Positions 26,976-37,384 of a stretch of 54,797 nt of DNA are shown here, in pieces. Each line of letters begins with the position of its first letter. Position 1 is the first letter of the stretch. The translations under genes were made by a program, and so were the position numbers. The stretch comes from Pseudomonas palleroniana (GTDB taxonomy: Bacteria; Pseudomonadota; Gammaproteobacteria; Pseudomonadales; Pseudomonadaceae): assembly GCF_003031675.1 (NCBI RefSeq), contig NZ_PYWX01000013.1:1-54797 (forward strand), given 5' to 3'. The notes beneath the pieces were generated by a model that was given only the letters and a program-made list of their open reading frames with translations, was not told the DNA's origin and searched no databases.

Positions 26976-29900
26976 ATGAAAAGAATGCTGATTAACGCAA
27001 CTCAACCCGAAGAGTTGCGTGTTGCACTGGTAGATGGCCAACGCCTCTACGACCTGGACATCGAATCCGGTGCACGCGAGCAAAAGAAGGCCAACATCTA
27101 TAAAGGCCGTATTACTCGCATCGAACCAAGCCTTGAGGCTGCCTTTGTCGACTTCGGCTCCGAGCGCCACGGCTTCCTGCCCCTCAAAGAAATCTCCCGC
27201 GAATACTTCAAGAAAGCTCCTGAAGGCCGCGTGAACATCAAGGACGTCCTGAGCGAAGGCCAGGAAGTCATCGTCCAGGTCGAGAAAGAAGAACGTGGCA
27301 ACAAGGGCGCCGCCCTGACCACCTTCATCAGCCTGGCCGGCCGTTACCTGGTCCTGATGCCGAACAACCCACGTGCCGGCGGCATTTCCCGTCGCATCGA
27401 AGGCGAAGAGCGCAACGAACTGCGTGAAGCGCTGAACGGCCTGATCGCCCCGGCCGACATGGGCCTGATCGTGCGCACTGCCGGCCTGGGCCGCAGCAGC
27501 GAAGAAATGCAGTGGGACCTCGACTACCTGCTGCAACTGTGGACCGCCATCAAAGAAGCGTCCCTGGATCGTTCCGCGCCGTTCCTGATCTACCAGGAAA
27601 GCAACGTGATCATCCGCGCCATCCGCGATTACCTGCGCCAGGACATCGGCGAAGTGCTGATCGACAGCGTTGAAGCCCAGGACGAAGCCCTGACCTTCAT
27701 CCGCCAGGTGATGCCGCAGTACGCCAGCAAGATCAAGCTGTACGAAGACAGCGTGCCGCTGTTCAACCGTTTCCAGATCGAAAGCCAGATCGAGACCGCC
27801 TTCCAGCGCGTGGTCGAACTGCCTTCCGGCGGCTCCATCGTGATCGACCCGACCGAAGCCCTGGTGTCCATCGACATCAACTCGGCGCGCGCCACGAAAG
27901 GTAGCGACATCGAAGAAACCGCCCTGCAGACCAACCTGGAAGCGGCTGAAGAAATCGCCCGCCAGTTGCGCCTGCGTGATATCGGCGGCCTGATCGTGAT
28001 CGACTTCATCGACATGACCCCCGCCAAGAACCAGCGCGCCGTGGAAGAGAAAGTCCGCGAATGCCTGGAAGCTGACCGCGCCCGCGTACAGGTCGGCCGC
28101 ATCTCGCGCTTCGGCCTGCTGGAAATGTCCCGTCAGCGCCTGCGTCCGTCCCTGGGCGAAAGCAGCGGCATCGTCTGCCCGCGCTGCAACGGCACCGGCA
28201 TCATCCGTGACGTTGAATCGCTGTCCCTGGCGATCCTGCGCCTGATCGAAGAAGAAGCCCTGAAAGACCGCACCGCCGAAGTCCGCGCTCAGGTGCCGAT
28301 CCCGGTCGCCGCATTCCTGCTCAATGAAAAACGCAACTCGATCACCAAGATCGAACTGCGCACCCGTGCCCGTATCGTGATCCTGCCGAACGATCACCTG
28401 GAAACGCCGCACTTCGAAGTGCAGCGCCTGCGTGACGACAGCCCGGAAGCCCACAACAACCAGTCCAGCTACGAAATCGCGGCTGCCGCTGCCGAAGTGG
28501 AAGAAGTCCAGCCGGCTGCCGCGACGCGCACCCTGGTTCGCCAGGAAGCTGCCGTGAAGACTGCACCGGCGCGTGCCAATGCACCGGTTCCAACTGAAGC
28601 GGCTGCCCCGGTTGCCGCTCCGGCCGCCCTGCCTGAGCCGAGCCTGTTCAAAGGCCTGGTGAAATCGCTGGTCAGCCTGTTCGCCACCAAGGAAGAGCCT
28701 GCTGCTCCGGTTGTGGTTGAAAAACCGGCCACCGAACGTCCGGCGCGCAACGAAGAACGTCGCAACGGCCGCCAGCAGAGCCGTAACCGCAACGGTCGTC
28801 GCGATGAAGAGCGCAAGCCACGCGAAGAACGTGCACCGCGTGAAGAACGCGCGCCACGTGAAGAGCGTGCACCTCGCGAAGCCCGTGAAGAAACCCCGAC
28901 CGTAGCCCGCGAAGAACGCGCACCGCGTGAAGAGCGTGCACCGCGCACGCCACGTGCACCGCGTGAAGATCGCAAGCCACGTGGCGAGCGTGAAGAACGC
29001 GTGCGTGAACTGCGCGAACCGCTGGACGCAGCGCCAGCCGCTGCCGCTGCCGGTGCTGCGGTCGTCGCCGAAGAGCGCCCGGCTCGCCAGCCACGTGAAG
29101 AGCGTGCGCCTCGTGAGGAGCGACAACCACGCCCACCGCGTGAAGAGCGTCAACCGCGTGCCGAACAAGCCGCTGCCGCCAGTGAAGAAGAAGTCCTGAA
29201 CGGCGAAGAGCAACTGCAGGAAGACGGCCAGGACAACGCCGAAGGCGATCGTCCACGCCGCCGCTCCCGTGGCCAGCGTCGTCGCAGCAACCGTCGTGAG
29301 CGTCAACGCGATGCCAATGGCAATGTGATCGAAGGCTCGGAAGAAGCCGGCGAGAACGCCGAAGCCGCTACCAGCGAGCCGACTGGCGCCGAACTGGCTG
29401 CCGGCCTGGCCGTGACTGCTGCGGTTGCCAGCTCGGTCATCAGCGCACCTGCTGAAGCCCAGGCTCACGAACAGGCTGAACGCGCAACTGCTGCTGTTGA
29501 AGAAACTGCGGTTGTAGAAGCACCTGCTGCCCAGACCCCAGTGGTTGAAGCGCCGGTTGTTGAAGCACCTGTCGTTGAAACCCCAGTCGTAGAAGCACCA
29601 GTAGTCGAAGCCACTACCCCAATCGAAGCTCCGGTTGTTCCGGAAGTGGAAGTTGCCCAGGCTCCTGAAGCCCAGCCAGAAGCTGAAGTGGCGGCTGTTG
29701 AGCCGACACCTGTAGCTGAGCCTGAGCCAGTGGTCGAAGCTGCTGTTGAAGCTCCGGTTGTCGAAGCGGCTCCGGAAGTACGAGAAGTTCGCGAAGAACA
29801 GACCGCCTTCCAATGGACTGCCGAGCCAACTGCTCCGGTTGAAGCGCCAACGCCTGCCACTGCGGTAGAAGAAGCGTCGGAACCGGTTGCCGAAGTCGTG

Positions 29901-30149
29901 GCTGCCGAGCCAGCCCCAGTGGTTCAACCTGCTCCGGTCGTAGAACCTGCAGCAGTGGTTGAGGCGCCGGTAGCTGCCGAAGTGGCTGCCCCTGTGGTTG
30001 AAGCCGCACCGGTCAGCGCCCTGACCGAAAACGGCCGTGCACCGAACGACCCACGTGAAGTGCGCCGTCGCCGCAAGGAAGCTGAGGCCGCCGCAGCAGC
30101 TGCTGCCGCAGCACAGGAAGCAGAGCACGAGAGCAAACCTCTCGCCTGA
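26976..30149 (+). CDS. rne: Ribonuclease E
   Basis: Essential endoribonuclease that starts mRNA decay and processes rRNA and tRNA. The ATG at 26976 ([20 protein letters not shown]) gives 1057 residues. The catalytic half has an S1 domain (about 38-125), the metal Asp residues D300 ([11 protein letters not shown]) and D343 (VIDFIDM), and the zinc-link C401/C404 (CPRCNGTG). The C-terminal half is disordered: an Arg/Glu-rich part with repeated APREER units (about 610-740), [19 protein letters not shown] near 770 for RNA binding, then a Val/Glu/Ala/Pro part with repeated PVVEA units (about 850-1030). This tail should bind degradosome partners. A strong terminator follows. Confidence 0.97.
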   Translation: MKRMLINATQPEELRVALVDGQRLYDLDIESGAREQKKANIYKGRITRIEPSLEAAFVDFGSERHGFLPLKEISREYFKKAPEGRVNIKDVLSEGQEVIVQVEKEERGNKGAALTTFISLAGRYLVLMPNNPRAGGISRRIEGEERNELREALNGLIAPADMGLIVRTAGLGRSSEEMQWDLDYLLQLWTAIKEASLDRSAPFLIYQESNVIIRAIRDYLRQDIGEVLIDSVEAQDEALTFIRQVMPQYASKIKLYEDSVPLFNRFQIESQIETAFQRVVELPSGGSIVIDPTEALVSIDINSARATKGSDIEETALQTNLEAAEEIARQLRLRDIGGLIVIDFIDMTPAKNQRAVEEKVRECLEADRARVQVGRISRFGLLEMSRQRLRPSLGESSGIVCPRCNGTGIIRDVESLSLAILRLIEEEALKDRTAEVRAQVPIPVAAFLLNEKRNSITKIELRTRARIVILPNDHLETPHFEVQRLRDDSPEAHNNQSSYEIAAAAAEVEEVQPAAATRTLVRQEAAVKTAPARANAPVPTEAAAPVAAPAALPEPSLFKGLVKSLVSLFATKEEPAAPVVVEKPATERPARNEERRNGRQQSRNRNGRRDEERKPREERAPREERAPREERAPREAREETPTVAREERAPREERAPRTPRAPREDRKPRGEREERVRELREPLDAAPAAAAAGAAVVAEERPARQPREERAPREERQPRPPREERQPRAEQAAAASEEEVLNGEEQLQEDGQDNAEGDRPRRRSRGQRRRSNRRERQRDANGNVIEGSEEAGENAEAATSEPTGAELAAGLAVTAAVASSVISAPAEAQAHEQAERATAAVEETAVVEAPAAQTPVVEAPVVEAPVVETPVVEAPVVEATTPIEAPVVPEVEVAQAPEAQPEAEVAAVEPTPVAEPEPVVEAAVEAPVVEAAPEVREVREEQTAFQWTAEPTAPVEAPTPATAVEEASEPVAEVVAAEPAPVVQPAPVVEPAAVVEAPVAAEVAAPVVEAAPVSALTENGRAPNDPREVRRRRKEAEAAAAAAAAAQEAEHESKPLA

Positions 30150-30166
30150 TTCCAGCCGCCACAAGA

Positions 30167-30200
30167 AAGCCCCGCCTGAGTGATCAGGCGGGGCTTTTTT
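30167..30200 (+). terminator. Intrinsic terminator of rne
   Basis: AAGCCCCGCCTGA, loop GTGA, TCAGGCGGGGCTT, then T-rich sequence to 30200. A 13-bp perfect stem, 17 bp after the stop. Confidence 0.92.
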
Positions 30201-30241
30201 ATGTGATCTGTCCCGTCCTGAATAAGGCTTAACGCGGTCAT

Positions 30242-30391
30242 TGTGGGAGGGGGCTTGCTCCCGATGGACTGCGTAGCAGGCCCATTTTTGAGGCCGCTGC
30301 GCGGCCTATCGGGAGCAAGCCCCCTCCCACAGGTTATTCATCGTCTGCTCTATCGCTTAACTGACAGGCATTAGAGCTTGCCCCCTCCCAC
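30242..30391. repeat. REP pair plus outer arm after rne
   Basis: REP pair at 30242-30331, identical over 90 bp to 10656-10745. It is followed at 30356-30391 by the outer-arm sequence CTTAACTGACAGGCATTAG and a partial REP core. On the left, AAGGCTTAACGCGGTCA is a shortened version of the outer arm. It lies between the rne terminator and the end of the nucleotidyltransferase gene. Confidence 0.9.
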
Positions 30392-30393
30392 AC

Positions 30394-30984
30394 TCAGATC
30401 GGCTTGAAGTTCAAGGATTGCGGAACATCGACATCCCAGAGCACACCCGGGTCTTCAACCGCCACTTCGCTGACCAACGCGTGCGCAAACAATGATCGTC
30501 CTCCACGATCACCGGTCAATGCCATCAGCTCAAGCCCAAATGCCTGGTCAAACGCTACAGGATGCCCATACCGCCCATCCTGCACCGGCACACGGATACC
30601 GCCCGCCTCCAGCCCCTCGATCACCCGCTCAATGCTCGAGGGCCGAATAAACGGCATATCTCCCAGCACCACCAGCCAGCCATCCGCCGCACCGCTGGCC
30701 GCAACCGCCGCGGCAATGCTGTCGCCCATGCCCGCCGATTCCAGCAACACGACTTTGCAACCCTGCGCCTCGGCCAACCGAATGACCTCCAGGCGCTCCG
30801 GCGAGGTCACCACCCAACGCTCAACGAGCGTCGCCGGCAGGTTCACCAGCACCTGCTCGAGTACCGGCCGCGTCACGCCATCCAATCCGCTGCAATCGGC
30901 CAGCAGCTTGTCCTGGTCGGCACCGGCTTCGGCACGGAAACGACTGCCCTGCCCTGCCGCCAGTACAATTGCCGTCACCGTCAC
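30394..30984 (-). CDS. Nucleotidyltransferase family protein (MocA/MobA-like)
   Basis: Probable molybdenum cofactor cytidylyltransferase of 196 residues, which would finish the cofactor for xanthine-oxidase-type enzymes. The N-terminal LAAGQGSRF is the NTP-binding loop of MobA-like proteins, and VVLGDMPFIRPSSI near residue 105 and YGHPVAF near 140 are typical of the MocA group. It overlaps the XdhC-like gene by 4 bp, which supports a role in molybdo-hydroxylase maturation. GTP-using MobA is the alternative. Confidence 0.85.
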   Translation of the reverse strand: MTVTAIVLAAGQGSRFRAEAGADQDKLLADCSGLDGVTRPVLEQVLVNLPATLVERWVVTSPERLEVIRLAEAQGCKVVLLESAGMGDSIAAAVAASGAADGWLVVLGDMPFIRPSSIERVIEGLEAGGIRVPVQDGRYGHPVAFDQAFGLELMALTGDRGGRSLFAHALVSEVAVEDPGVLWDVDVPQSLNFKPI

Positions 30985-31967
30985 TCGGCGACCACCGGCA
31001 GCGGCTTTTTCTGCATCGGCGCAACACCGTTCTTGATTGCGACGACTTCAGCCATCAGCGACAAGGCAATTTCAGCAGGCGTGTGGCTACCGATATGCAA
31101 GCCGATCGGTCCATGCAAGCGCGCAATCGCCTCGGCCGTCAGCCCGAGCGCCGCCAGGGTTTCCCGGCGCTTCTGGGTATTGACCCGCGAGCCCAGCGCG
31201 CCGACGTAGAAGGCATCGGAATTCAATGCCGTCAGCAACGCCATATCATCCAGGCGCGGGTCGTGGGTCAGGCAGACGATAGCTGTGCGCTCGTCGGTCT
31301 GAATGTTCAGTACCGCCTCATCCGGCATGCCCGGCACAAACCGACCATGCTGTTCTTCCCAGCCGTAGACGAACTCTTCACGCGGGTCGCAGACCAACAC
31401 TTCGAAATCCAGCAAGCGCGCCATTTGGGCCACGTAGCGCGACAACTGCCCGGCACCGATCAACAGCAGGCGCCAGCGCGGGCCATAGATGGCGCGCAGG
31501 CGCTCCCCGTCAAATGTCACCACATCCGTTTTGCTTGCGCTGCCGAGGGTCACAGTACCTGTGGCCAGGTCCAGCTCCCGGGCGACAATCTGATGGTCCT
31601 CACAACGCGCCAGCAGCTGTGCAACCCATTGCCAGTCGCCTACCCGTTCTTCGGTCAGGCGCAACGTGCCACCGCACGGCAGGCCGAAGCGCGCCGCCTC
31701 ATCACGGGTCACCCCGTATGTCACCAACTGCACGGGTGGGCCATCTTCCGCCAGGCGACCATCTTGCAGGCGCGCAATCAGATCATCCTCAATGCAACCG
31801 CCGGACACCGAGCCGATCACGACCCCGTCGCCCCGCAATGCCAACATCGCCCCGGGCGGACGCGGTGCACTGCCCCAGGTCTGGACCACGCTGTACAACA
31901 CCACCCGCTGCCCGGCGCGACGCCATTCGAGCACACTGCGCAGGACATTCAGATCCACGCTATCCAT
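30981..31967 (-). CDS. XdhC family protein (molybdo-hydroxylase maturation)
   Basis: Chaperone-like factor of 328 residues that binds molybdenum cofactor, promotes its sulfuration and inserts it into xanthine-dehydrogenase-type enzymes. SVSGGCIEDDLI near residue 53 and LPCGGTLRL near 96 form the XdhC/CoxI domain; LLLIGAGQLSRYVAQMARLL near 167 is a Rossmann motif, and HDPRLDD, YVGALGSR and IGLHIGSHTPAEIALS complete the C-terminal domain. GGAGGT precedes the ATG. No molybdo-hydroxylase gene is in the window. Confidence 0.88.
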   Translation of the reverse strand: MDSVDLNVLRSVLEWRRAGQRVVLYSVVQTWGSAPRPPGAMLALRGDGVVIGSVSGGCIEDDLIARLQDGRLAEDGPPVQLVTYGVTRDEAARFGLPCGGTLRLTEERVGDWQWVAQLLARCEDHQIVARELDLATGTVTLGSASKTDVVTFDGERLRAIYGPRWRLLLIGAGQLSRYVAQMARLLDFEVLVCDPREEFVYGWEEQHGRFVPGMPDEAVLNIQTDERTAIVCLTHDPRLDDMALLTALNSDAFYVGALGSRVNTQKRRETLAALGLTAEAIARLHGPIGLHIGSHTPAEIALSLMAEVVAIKNGVAPMQKKPLPVVAE

Positions 31968-32047
31968 CCAACCTCCTGCCGGCCTTACAACGATTACTCA
32001 CCCAATCACTGTAAAGCAAAAGCCTCCAGAGTGGCCGGCCACAAACG

Positions 32048-32076
32048 CAAACGCCCCGAAACAGTCGGGGCGTTTG
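32048..32076. terminator. Terminator between dctA and the xdhC-like gene
   Basis: CAAACGCCCCGA, loop AACAG, TCGGGGCGTTTG: a 12-bp perfect stem with short T-runs in the arms. It is placed to end dctA transcription on the minus strand. Confidence 0.75.
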
Positions 32077-32112
32077 TGGAGGGCTTCGGCGTCAGTTCAC
32101 GCCAGCAGCGAA

Positions 32113-33627
<1,515 letters not shown>

Positions 33628-33672
33628 TCAGGGCTGGGCGCGTTCAGCCTTCCCTTGCGCGCCGTGAACAAG

Positions 33673-33728
33673 TGGCGGTTTTCCGCCATGCAGCCAAATC
33701 CCGTCCTACAATTTGGCGGATATCCGCC
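33673..33728. promoter_or_regulatory. Two palindromic enhancer sites upstream of dctA
   Basis: Site 1, TGGCGG-TTTT-CCGCCA at 33673-33688; site 2, GGCGGATATCCGCC at 33715-33728. Both share the half-site GGCGG and their centres are 41 bp apart, about four helical turns. They lie about 80-145 bp upstream of the sigma-54 promoter, where an activator such as DctD would bind. Their end is 57 bp before the AraC-type gene, so that gene could be affected too. Confidence 0.65.
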
Positions 33729-33784
33729 TTGTCGCCCCACCCGGTGATGGCTAACATCCGCCACTCCATGGACGAGGCCCTCAC

Positions 33785-34783
33785 ATGCGTGAACGCACCA
33801 TCGCCAGTCACTACGCCCGAGCGGCCCTGGTCGGTGCCCGTCGGGCGGGCTATGACTACTCGGCCCTGCTGCAACAGGTGGGCATTACCCCTGAGTTGCT
33901 GACCGAGCCCCGCGCCCGCATTGCGCCGGAACAATTTACCCGGCTGTTGCAGATGCTCTGGCTGGAGCTCGACGACGAGTACCTGGGGTTCGCTGAAGGT
34001 TCGAGTAAACGCGGCACCTTCGCCATGATGTGCCACGCGCTGATTCACTGCCGCACACTGGAGAAGGCTCTGGAACGCGGTTTATTATTTTATAGCTTAT
34101 TCCCACAGGGGCCGCGCTGGCATCTGACAAGAGAAGGCGACATGGCTCGTCTGAGCCTGGATGACTCACAGCTGTGGGACCCGGATCACTTCCTGAGCGA
34201 ATGCCTGCTGGTGATCTGGCATCGCCTGGGCAGTTGGTTGATCGGCCAGCGAATCCGGTTGCATCAGGCGACGTTCCACTACCCGATGCCGGCCCATGCA
34301 GGCGAATATGACTTGCTCTTCCCCTGCCCTCAGGTATTCAACGCACCGAGCAGTAGCCTGGTATTCCCCTGCCGCTATTTGAGCCTGCCCTTGCTGCAGG
34401 ACGAACGTACGCTCAAGCATTTTCTGCAGCGCTCGCCCGCAGACTTGCTGTCACGACCGGACGAAGGCGACAGCTTGAGCAGCCAATTACGCCGCTTGTT
34501 AAGCCGTGACCGCACGCCTTGGCCGGACTTGGAGGCCGTGGCGCAGCACCTGCACATCAGCCCGCAGACCCTGCGCCGACACCTGCGCGAGGAAGGCACC
34601 AGTTTCCAGGCACTCAAAGATGAGTTGCGGCGAGACATCGCCATTTATCACTTGGGGCGGGCCAATCTGTCGCTGCAGGAAATCGCCGAGCAGTTGGGGT
34701 TCTCCGAACCGTCGGCGTTTCATCGGGCGTTCAAGAAGTGGACGGGGCTCACGCCAGGCGCCTACCGGGCGCAGGAAAATTAA
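33785..34783 (+). CDS. AraC family transcriptional regulator
   Basis: Regulator of 332 residues. The N-terminal two-thirds (HYARAALVGARRAGYDYSAL and on) is the arabinose-binding-like domain PF12625 found in OruR/ArgR-like regulators. The C-terminal AraC DNA-binding domain is clear: LEAVAQHLHISPQTLRRHLR and LQEIAEQLGFSEPSAFHRAF, ending KKWTGLTPGAYR. Divergent from dctA across 340 bp. Its targets are not shown by the sequence; dctA is governed by a sigma-54 promoter, so control by this protein is doubtful. Confidence 0.88.
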   Translation: MRERTIASHYARAALVGARRAGYDYSALLQQVGITPELLTEPRARIAPEQFTRLLQMLWLELDDEYLGFAEGSSKRGTFAMMCHALIHCRTLEKALERGLLFYSLFPQGPRWHLTREGDMARLSLDDSQLWDPDHFLSECLLVIWHRLGSWLIGQRIRLHQATFHYPMPAHAGEYDLLFPCPQVFNAPSSSLVFPCRYLSLPLLQDERTLKHFLQRSPADLLSRPDEGDSLSSQLRRLLSRDRTPWPDLEAVAQHLHISPQTLRRHLREEGTSFQALKDELRRDIAIYHLGRANLSLQEIAEQLGFSEPSAFHRAFKKWTGLTPGAYRAQEN

Positions 34784-34803
34784 GGTGGCGCCAGTACTGA
34801 CGC

Positions 34804-34876
34804 CATCGGGAGCAAGCCCCCTCCTACCCTTGAATGTGTTCACAAATCAAAATGTGGGAGGGGGCTTGCCCCCGAT
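34804..34876. repeat. REP pair in opposite orientation between convergent genes
   Basis: Two REP cores, 34804-34829 (ATCGGGAGCAAGCCCCCTCC) and 34853-34876 (TGTGGGAGGGGGCTTGCCCC), with only 23 bp between. Their order is reversed relative to the standard pairs at 7.5, 10.7, 23.5 and 30.2 kb: here the GTGGGAG ends face each other. It lies between the AraC-type gene and phoQ, which converge. Confidence 0.85.
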
Positions 34877-34900
34877 GAGGCCAGTTCGGCCACCAAAAAA

Positions 34901-36247
34901 TCACACAGCCGGGAAGTGAATCTTGAACGCCGCGCCACCCAGCGCCGAATCACCCAAAGTCAGGCGTGCGCCGTAACTTTCGATAATGTCCTTGACCACC
35001 GCCAGCCCAATGCCCTGCCCCGGATGCTGACGGTCCAGCCGTTCGCCCCTTTGCAGAATCCGTGCGCGCTGATCCGGTGGCACACCGGGGCCATCGTCCT
35101 CGATACATAGCTCAGTGCCGGCAAGACTTTCTACCAGGCTGATACGCACTTCGCTCAGGCACAGGCGATAGGCGTTTTCCAGCAGGTTACCGAGCATTTC
35201 GAGCAGGGCGCCTTTCTCGATGGGCACATAACCCTCGTCCGGCAAGTCGAAGGACACGGTAACGCGCTTGTCGCGGTACACCTTGCCCAGTGTGTCGCAG
35301 AGGCTTTGCAGCACCGGCGCAAGATGCACCTGGTGGCGCACCAGGCCACTTTTGCGCAGGCTGGCACGTTGCAGCTGGTAGCCGATCTGCTGGCTCATAC
35401 GTTCAATCTGCGATTGTAGAACCATGGCCTGGCCACGTTCTTCGGGACGCTGCGCCATGTCTTCACTCACGCCCTGCAATACCGCCAGCGGGGTTTTCAG
35501 GCTATGGGCGAGGTCGTCGAGGGAATCGCGGTAGCGGGTACGCTGCTCACGCTCGCTGTGCAGCAACCGATTGAGGGAGCCGGTGAGGCGCAACAGTTCG
35601 CGTGGGTGTTCTTCGGTGAGGCTTTCGCGCGTGCCACTTTCAATCTGGTCCAGCTCCTGGCTCAGGCGTCGCAGGGCTTGCAGCCCCCACGTCAAGCCCA
35701 GCCAGAGCAAGGTCAACAGCACCAGCAAGGCCGCGCCGAAGCCCAGGTAGAGGTTTTCCCGCAGTCCCTCAAGGGTCAGTTGATATTCGCGTACCGGTTG
35801 TAACGCGACGATGCTGAACGCGGCACTTTTGCCTCCCAGCAGCTTGACCTCGACGTCATACACGAAGAACTCCTGGCCACCGGCTTCGCGGATACGCGCA
35901 AATTCGTTGCCACGCCCATCGTAACGCGGCCGGTAGTTGATGTTTTCTTCCTGGGTTGCCCGCGACCGCCACACCAGATGGCCTTCGCGGTCATAGATAT
36001 AGCCCAGCAGCCGGCTGTCGGTGAGGTTGAAACGCTCATCGGGCAACTGCGCGGGCATCAGCAAGCGGTTGTTTTCGACGCGTGCCGCAGAAATCAGGGT
36101 GGTCACATCCGACGCCAGGCGCTGCTCGATGGAATCCTGCAACGCCAGGCTGAAAGCGCCTTGCATGGCGGGCAACAAGCCCAACATAAACAGCACGGCC
36201 AGGGTCGCGGCCGCCAGCATCAAGCGCACACGTAGCGAGCGAATCAA
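34901..36247 (-). CDS. phoQ: Sensor histidine kinase PhoQ
   Basis: Inner-membrane sensor of 448 residues that in known systems responds to low Mg2+ and cationic peptides. Two membrane segments (about 8-32 and 168-192) flank a periplasmic sensor domain. HAMP-like sequence follows, then the H-box LDDLAHSLKTPLAVLQG near 257, which is the PhoQ form of the motif, and an ATPase domain with NLLENAYRLC, DDGPGVP and GQGIGLAVVKDI. The ATG overlaps phoP as ATGA. The upstream PhoP-type repeats support the assignment. Confidence 0.88.
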   Translation of the reverse strand: MIRSLRVRLMLAAATLAVLFMLGLLPAMQGAFSLALQDSIEQRLASDVTTLISAARVENNRLLMPAQLPDERFNLTDSRLLGYIYDREGHLVWRSRATQEENINYRPRYDGRGNEFARIREAGGQEFFVYDVEVKLLGGKSAAFSIVALQPVREYQLTLEGLRENLYLGFGAALLVLLTLLWLGLTWGLQALRRLSQELDQIESGTRESLTEEHPRELLRLTGSLNRLLHSEREQRTRYRDSLDDLAHSLKTPLAVLQGVSEDMAQRPEERGQAMVLQSQIERMSQQIGYQLQRASLRKSGLVRHQVHLAPVLQSLCDTLGKVYRDKRVTVSFDLPDEGYVPIEKGALLEMLGNLLENAYRLCLSEVRISLVESLAGTELCIEDDGPGVPPDQRARILQRGERLDRQHPGQGIGLAVVKDIIESYGARLTLGDSALGGAAFKIHFPAV

Positions 36248-36921
36248 CGGCAGCGCTCATTGAACAGGTAACCCAAGCCGCGCACGGTATCGATCGGCTT
36301 GAACCCCGCCGGGCCTTCCAGCTTGCGACGCAGGCGGCCCACCAACACTTCGATAACGTTCGGATCACGCTCGTCATCATCGGGATAGAGCTGCTCCATC
36401 AGGCGATCCTTGGCGACCACCTGCTGATGGTGGCGCATCAAGTACTCGAGAATACGGTACTCATAAGCGGTCAACGCCAAGGGTTGCTCATCCAGGGAAG
36501 CCTGTTTGCGGTTGAGGTCCAGCAACAGCGGCCCCGCCACGATCGTGGACTGGGTGAAACCACTGGAGCGGCGCAACAGGGCATTCATGCGCGCCTCCAG
36601 TTCTTCGAACTGGAATGGCTTGACCACATAGTCGTCGGCACCGGCGGCCAGGCCTTCGACCTTGTCCTGCCAGTTGCCCCGGGCCGTGAGGATCAGGATC
36701 GGGAAACTCTTGGCCTGGGTGCGCAATTGGCGGATCAGGTCCAGGCCGCCCATGCCGGGCAGGCCGAGGTCGATGATGGCCAGGTCGTGATTGAACTGGC
36801 CAGTCTGGTACAAGGCTTCTTCGGCATTGGCCACGGCTTCGACCACATGCCCACTGTCGGTCAGGCGGGTCAACAGGTGATGACGCAACAGCGCCTCATC
36901 TTCCACCACCAGCAATTTCAT
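36244..36921 (-). CDS. phoP: Response regulator PhoP
   Basis: OmpR-type response regulator of 225 residues. The receiver begins KLLVVEDEALLRHHLLTRL, has the phosphorylated Asp51 in AIIDLGLPGMGG and Lys in VVKPFQFEEL near 102; the C-terminal winged helix contains LTAYEYRILEYLMRHHQQVV and DPNVIEVLVGRLRRKL. The start at 36921 is preferred over a GTG/ATG four codons upstream because family members start there. It lies 18 bp after the small secreted protein gene and overlaps phoQ by 4 bp. Confidence 0.9.
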   Translation of the reverse strand: MKLLVVEDEALLRHHLLTRLTDSGHVVEAVANAEEALYQTGQFNHDLAIIDLGLPGMGGLDLIRQLRTQAKSFPILILTARGNWQDKVEGLAAGADDYVVKPFQFEELEARMNALLRRSSGFTQSTIVAGPLLLDLNRKQASLDEQPLALTAYEYRILEYLMRHHQQVVAKDRLMEQLYPDDDERDPNVIEVLVGRLRRKLEGPAGFKPIDTVRGLGYLFNERCR

Positions 36922-36939
36922 AAGGCTCTCCAAGGCGAT

Positions 36940-37248
36940 TCAACTGTCCGACAGAGGGATATCATAGCGGCCCTGCAGGTCTTGCGGGCGCAGTTTAATG
37001 CCATTGTATTGGCCCGTCAGGTGTTCATAGCCGGTGCGGTAACCCGGCTGCGGGGCAGTCTGCCCCAGCGACTGGCCCCACGGCGCAGCCTGGCTGCCTG
37101 CGTCGTCGAAACTGACACGGTGGATCAGGTTGCCGGACTTCTTGGTTTTCTCGCCGCCGAACGCGGCAAAGGAGCCGTCCGCAGCCTGCACTCCGGCAGT
37201 GGCGCTGAGCATGGTTAAGGCCAACAGCAGCTGTTTGATCGCAGTCAT
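36940..37248 (-). CDS. Small exported protein leading the phoPQ operon
   Basis: A 102-residue protein with a signal peptide (MTAIKQLLLALTMLSATAGV, cleavage near VQA-AD). The mature part (SFAAFGGEKTKKSGNLIHRV ... GRYDIPLSDS) is small, Cys-free and without an obvious fold. AGAGGTAA precedes the ATG. It takes the place that OprH holds in the P. aeruginosa oprH-phoP-phoQ operon but is half its length and shows no porin-like barrel strands. Being first gene after the PhoP sites, it should be strongly induced by PhoP. Function unknown. Confidence 0.8.
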   Translation of the reverse strand: MTAIKQLLLALTMLSATAGVQAADGSFAAFGGEKTKKSGNLIHRVSFDDAGSQAAPWGQSLGQTAPQPGYRTGYEHLTGQYNGIKLRPQDLQGRYDIPLSDS

Positions 37249-37281
37249 GGGGTTACCTCTACGCGTTTGGCTATGGGTGCC

Positions 37282-37337
37282 AGACTACGCAGGCGCCCCT
37301 GAACTCCCCCTGAACGGGCTCTGAACCGCACCTGAAC
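37282..37337 (-). promoter_or_regulatory. PhoP-type promoter with four tandem half-sites
   Basis: On the minus strand GTTCAG occurs four times at exact 11-bp steps (37337-37332, 37326-37321, 37315-37310, 37304-37299), i.e. GTTCAG-N5 repeated. This is the direct-repeat pattern of a PhoP box. A -10 element TAGTCT (37287-37282) lies 11 bp after the last copy, the spacing seen at PhoP-activated promoters. It drives the small exported protein gene and phoPQ. Confidence 0.8.
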
Positions 37338-37384
37338 CGTTGCGGGCTATCCACTGGTGTGCCAACTGAAGCAAAATACCGCCC

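Noticed and set aside
26742..30164. Open frame of 1140 codons antisense to rne
   Set aside because: It mirrors the biased codon use of rne, has low-complexity Phe/Arg/Gly-rich sequence where rne has repeats, and lacks any recognisable domain or ribosome site.
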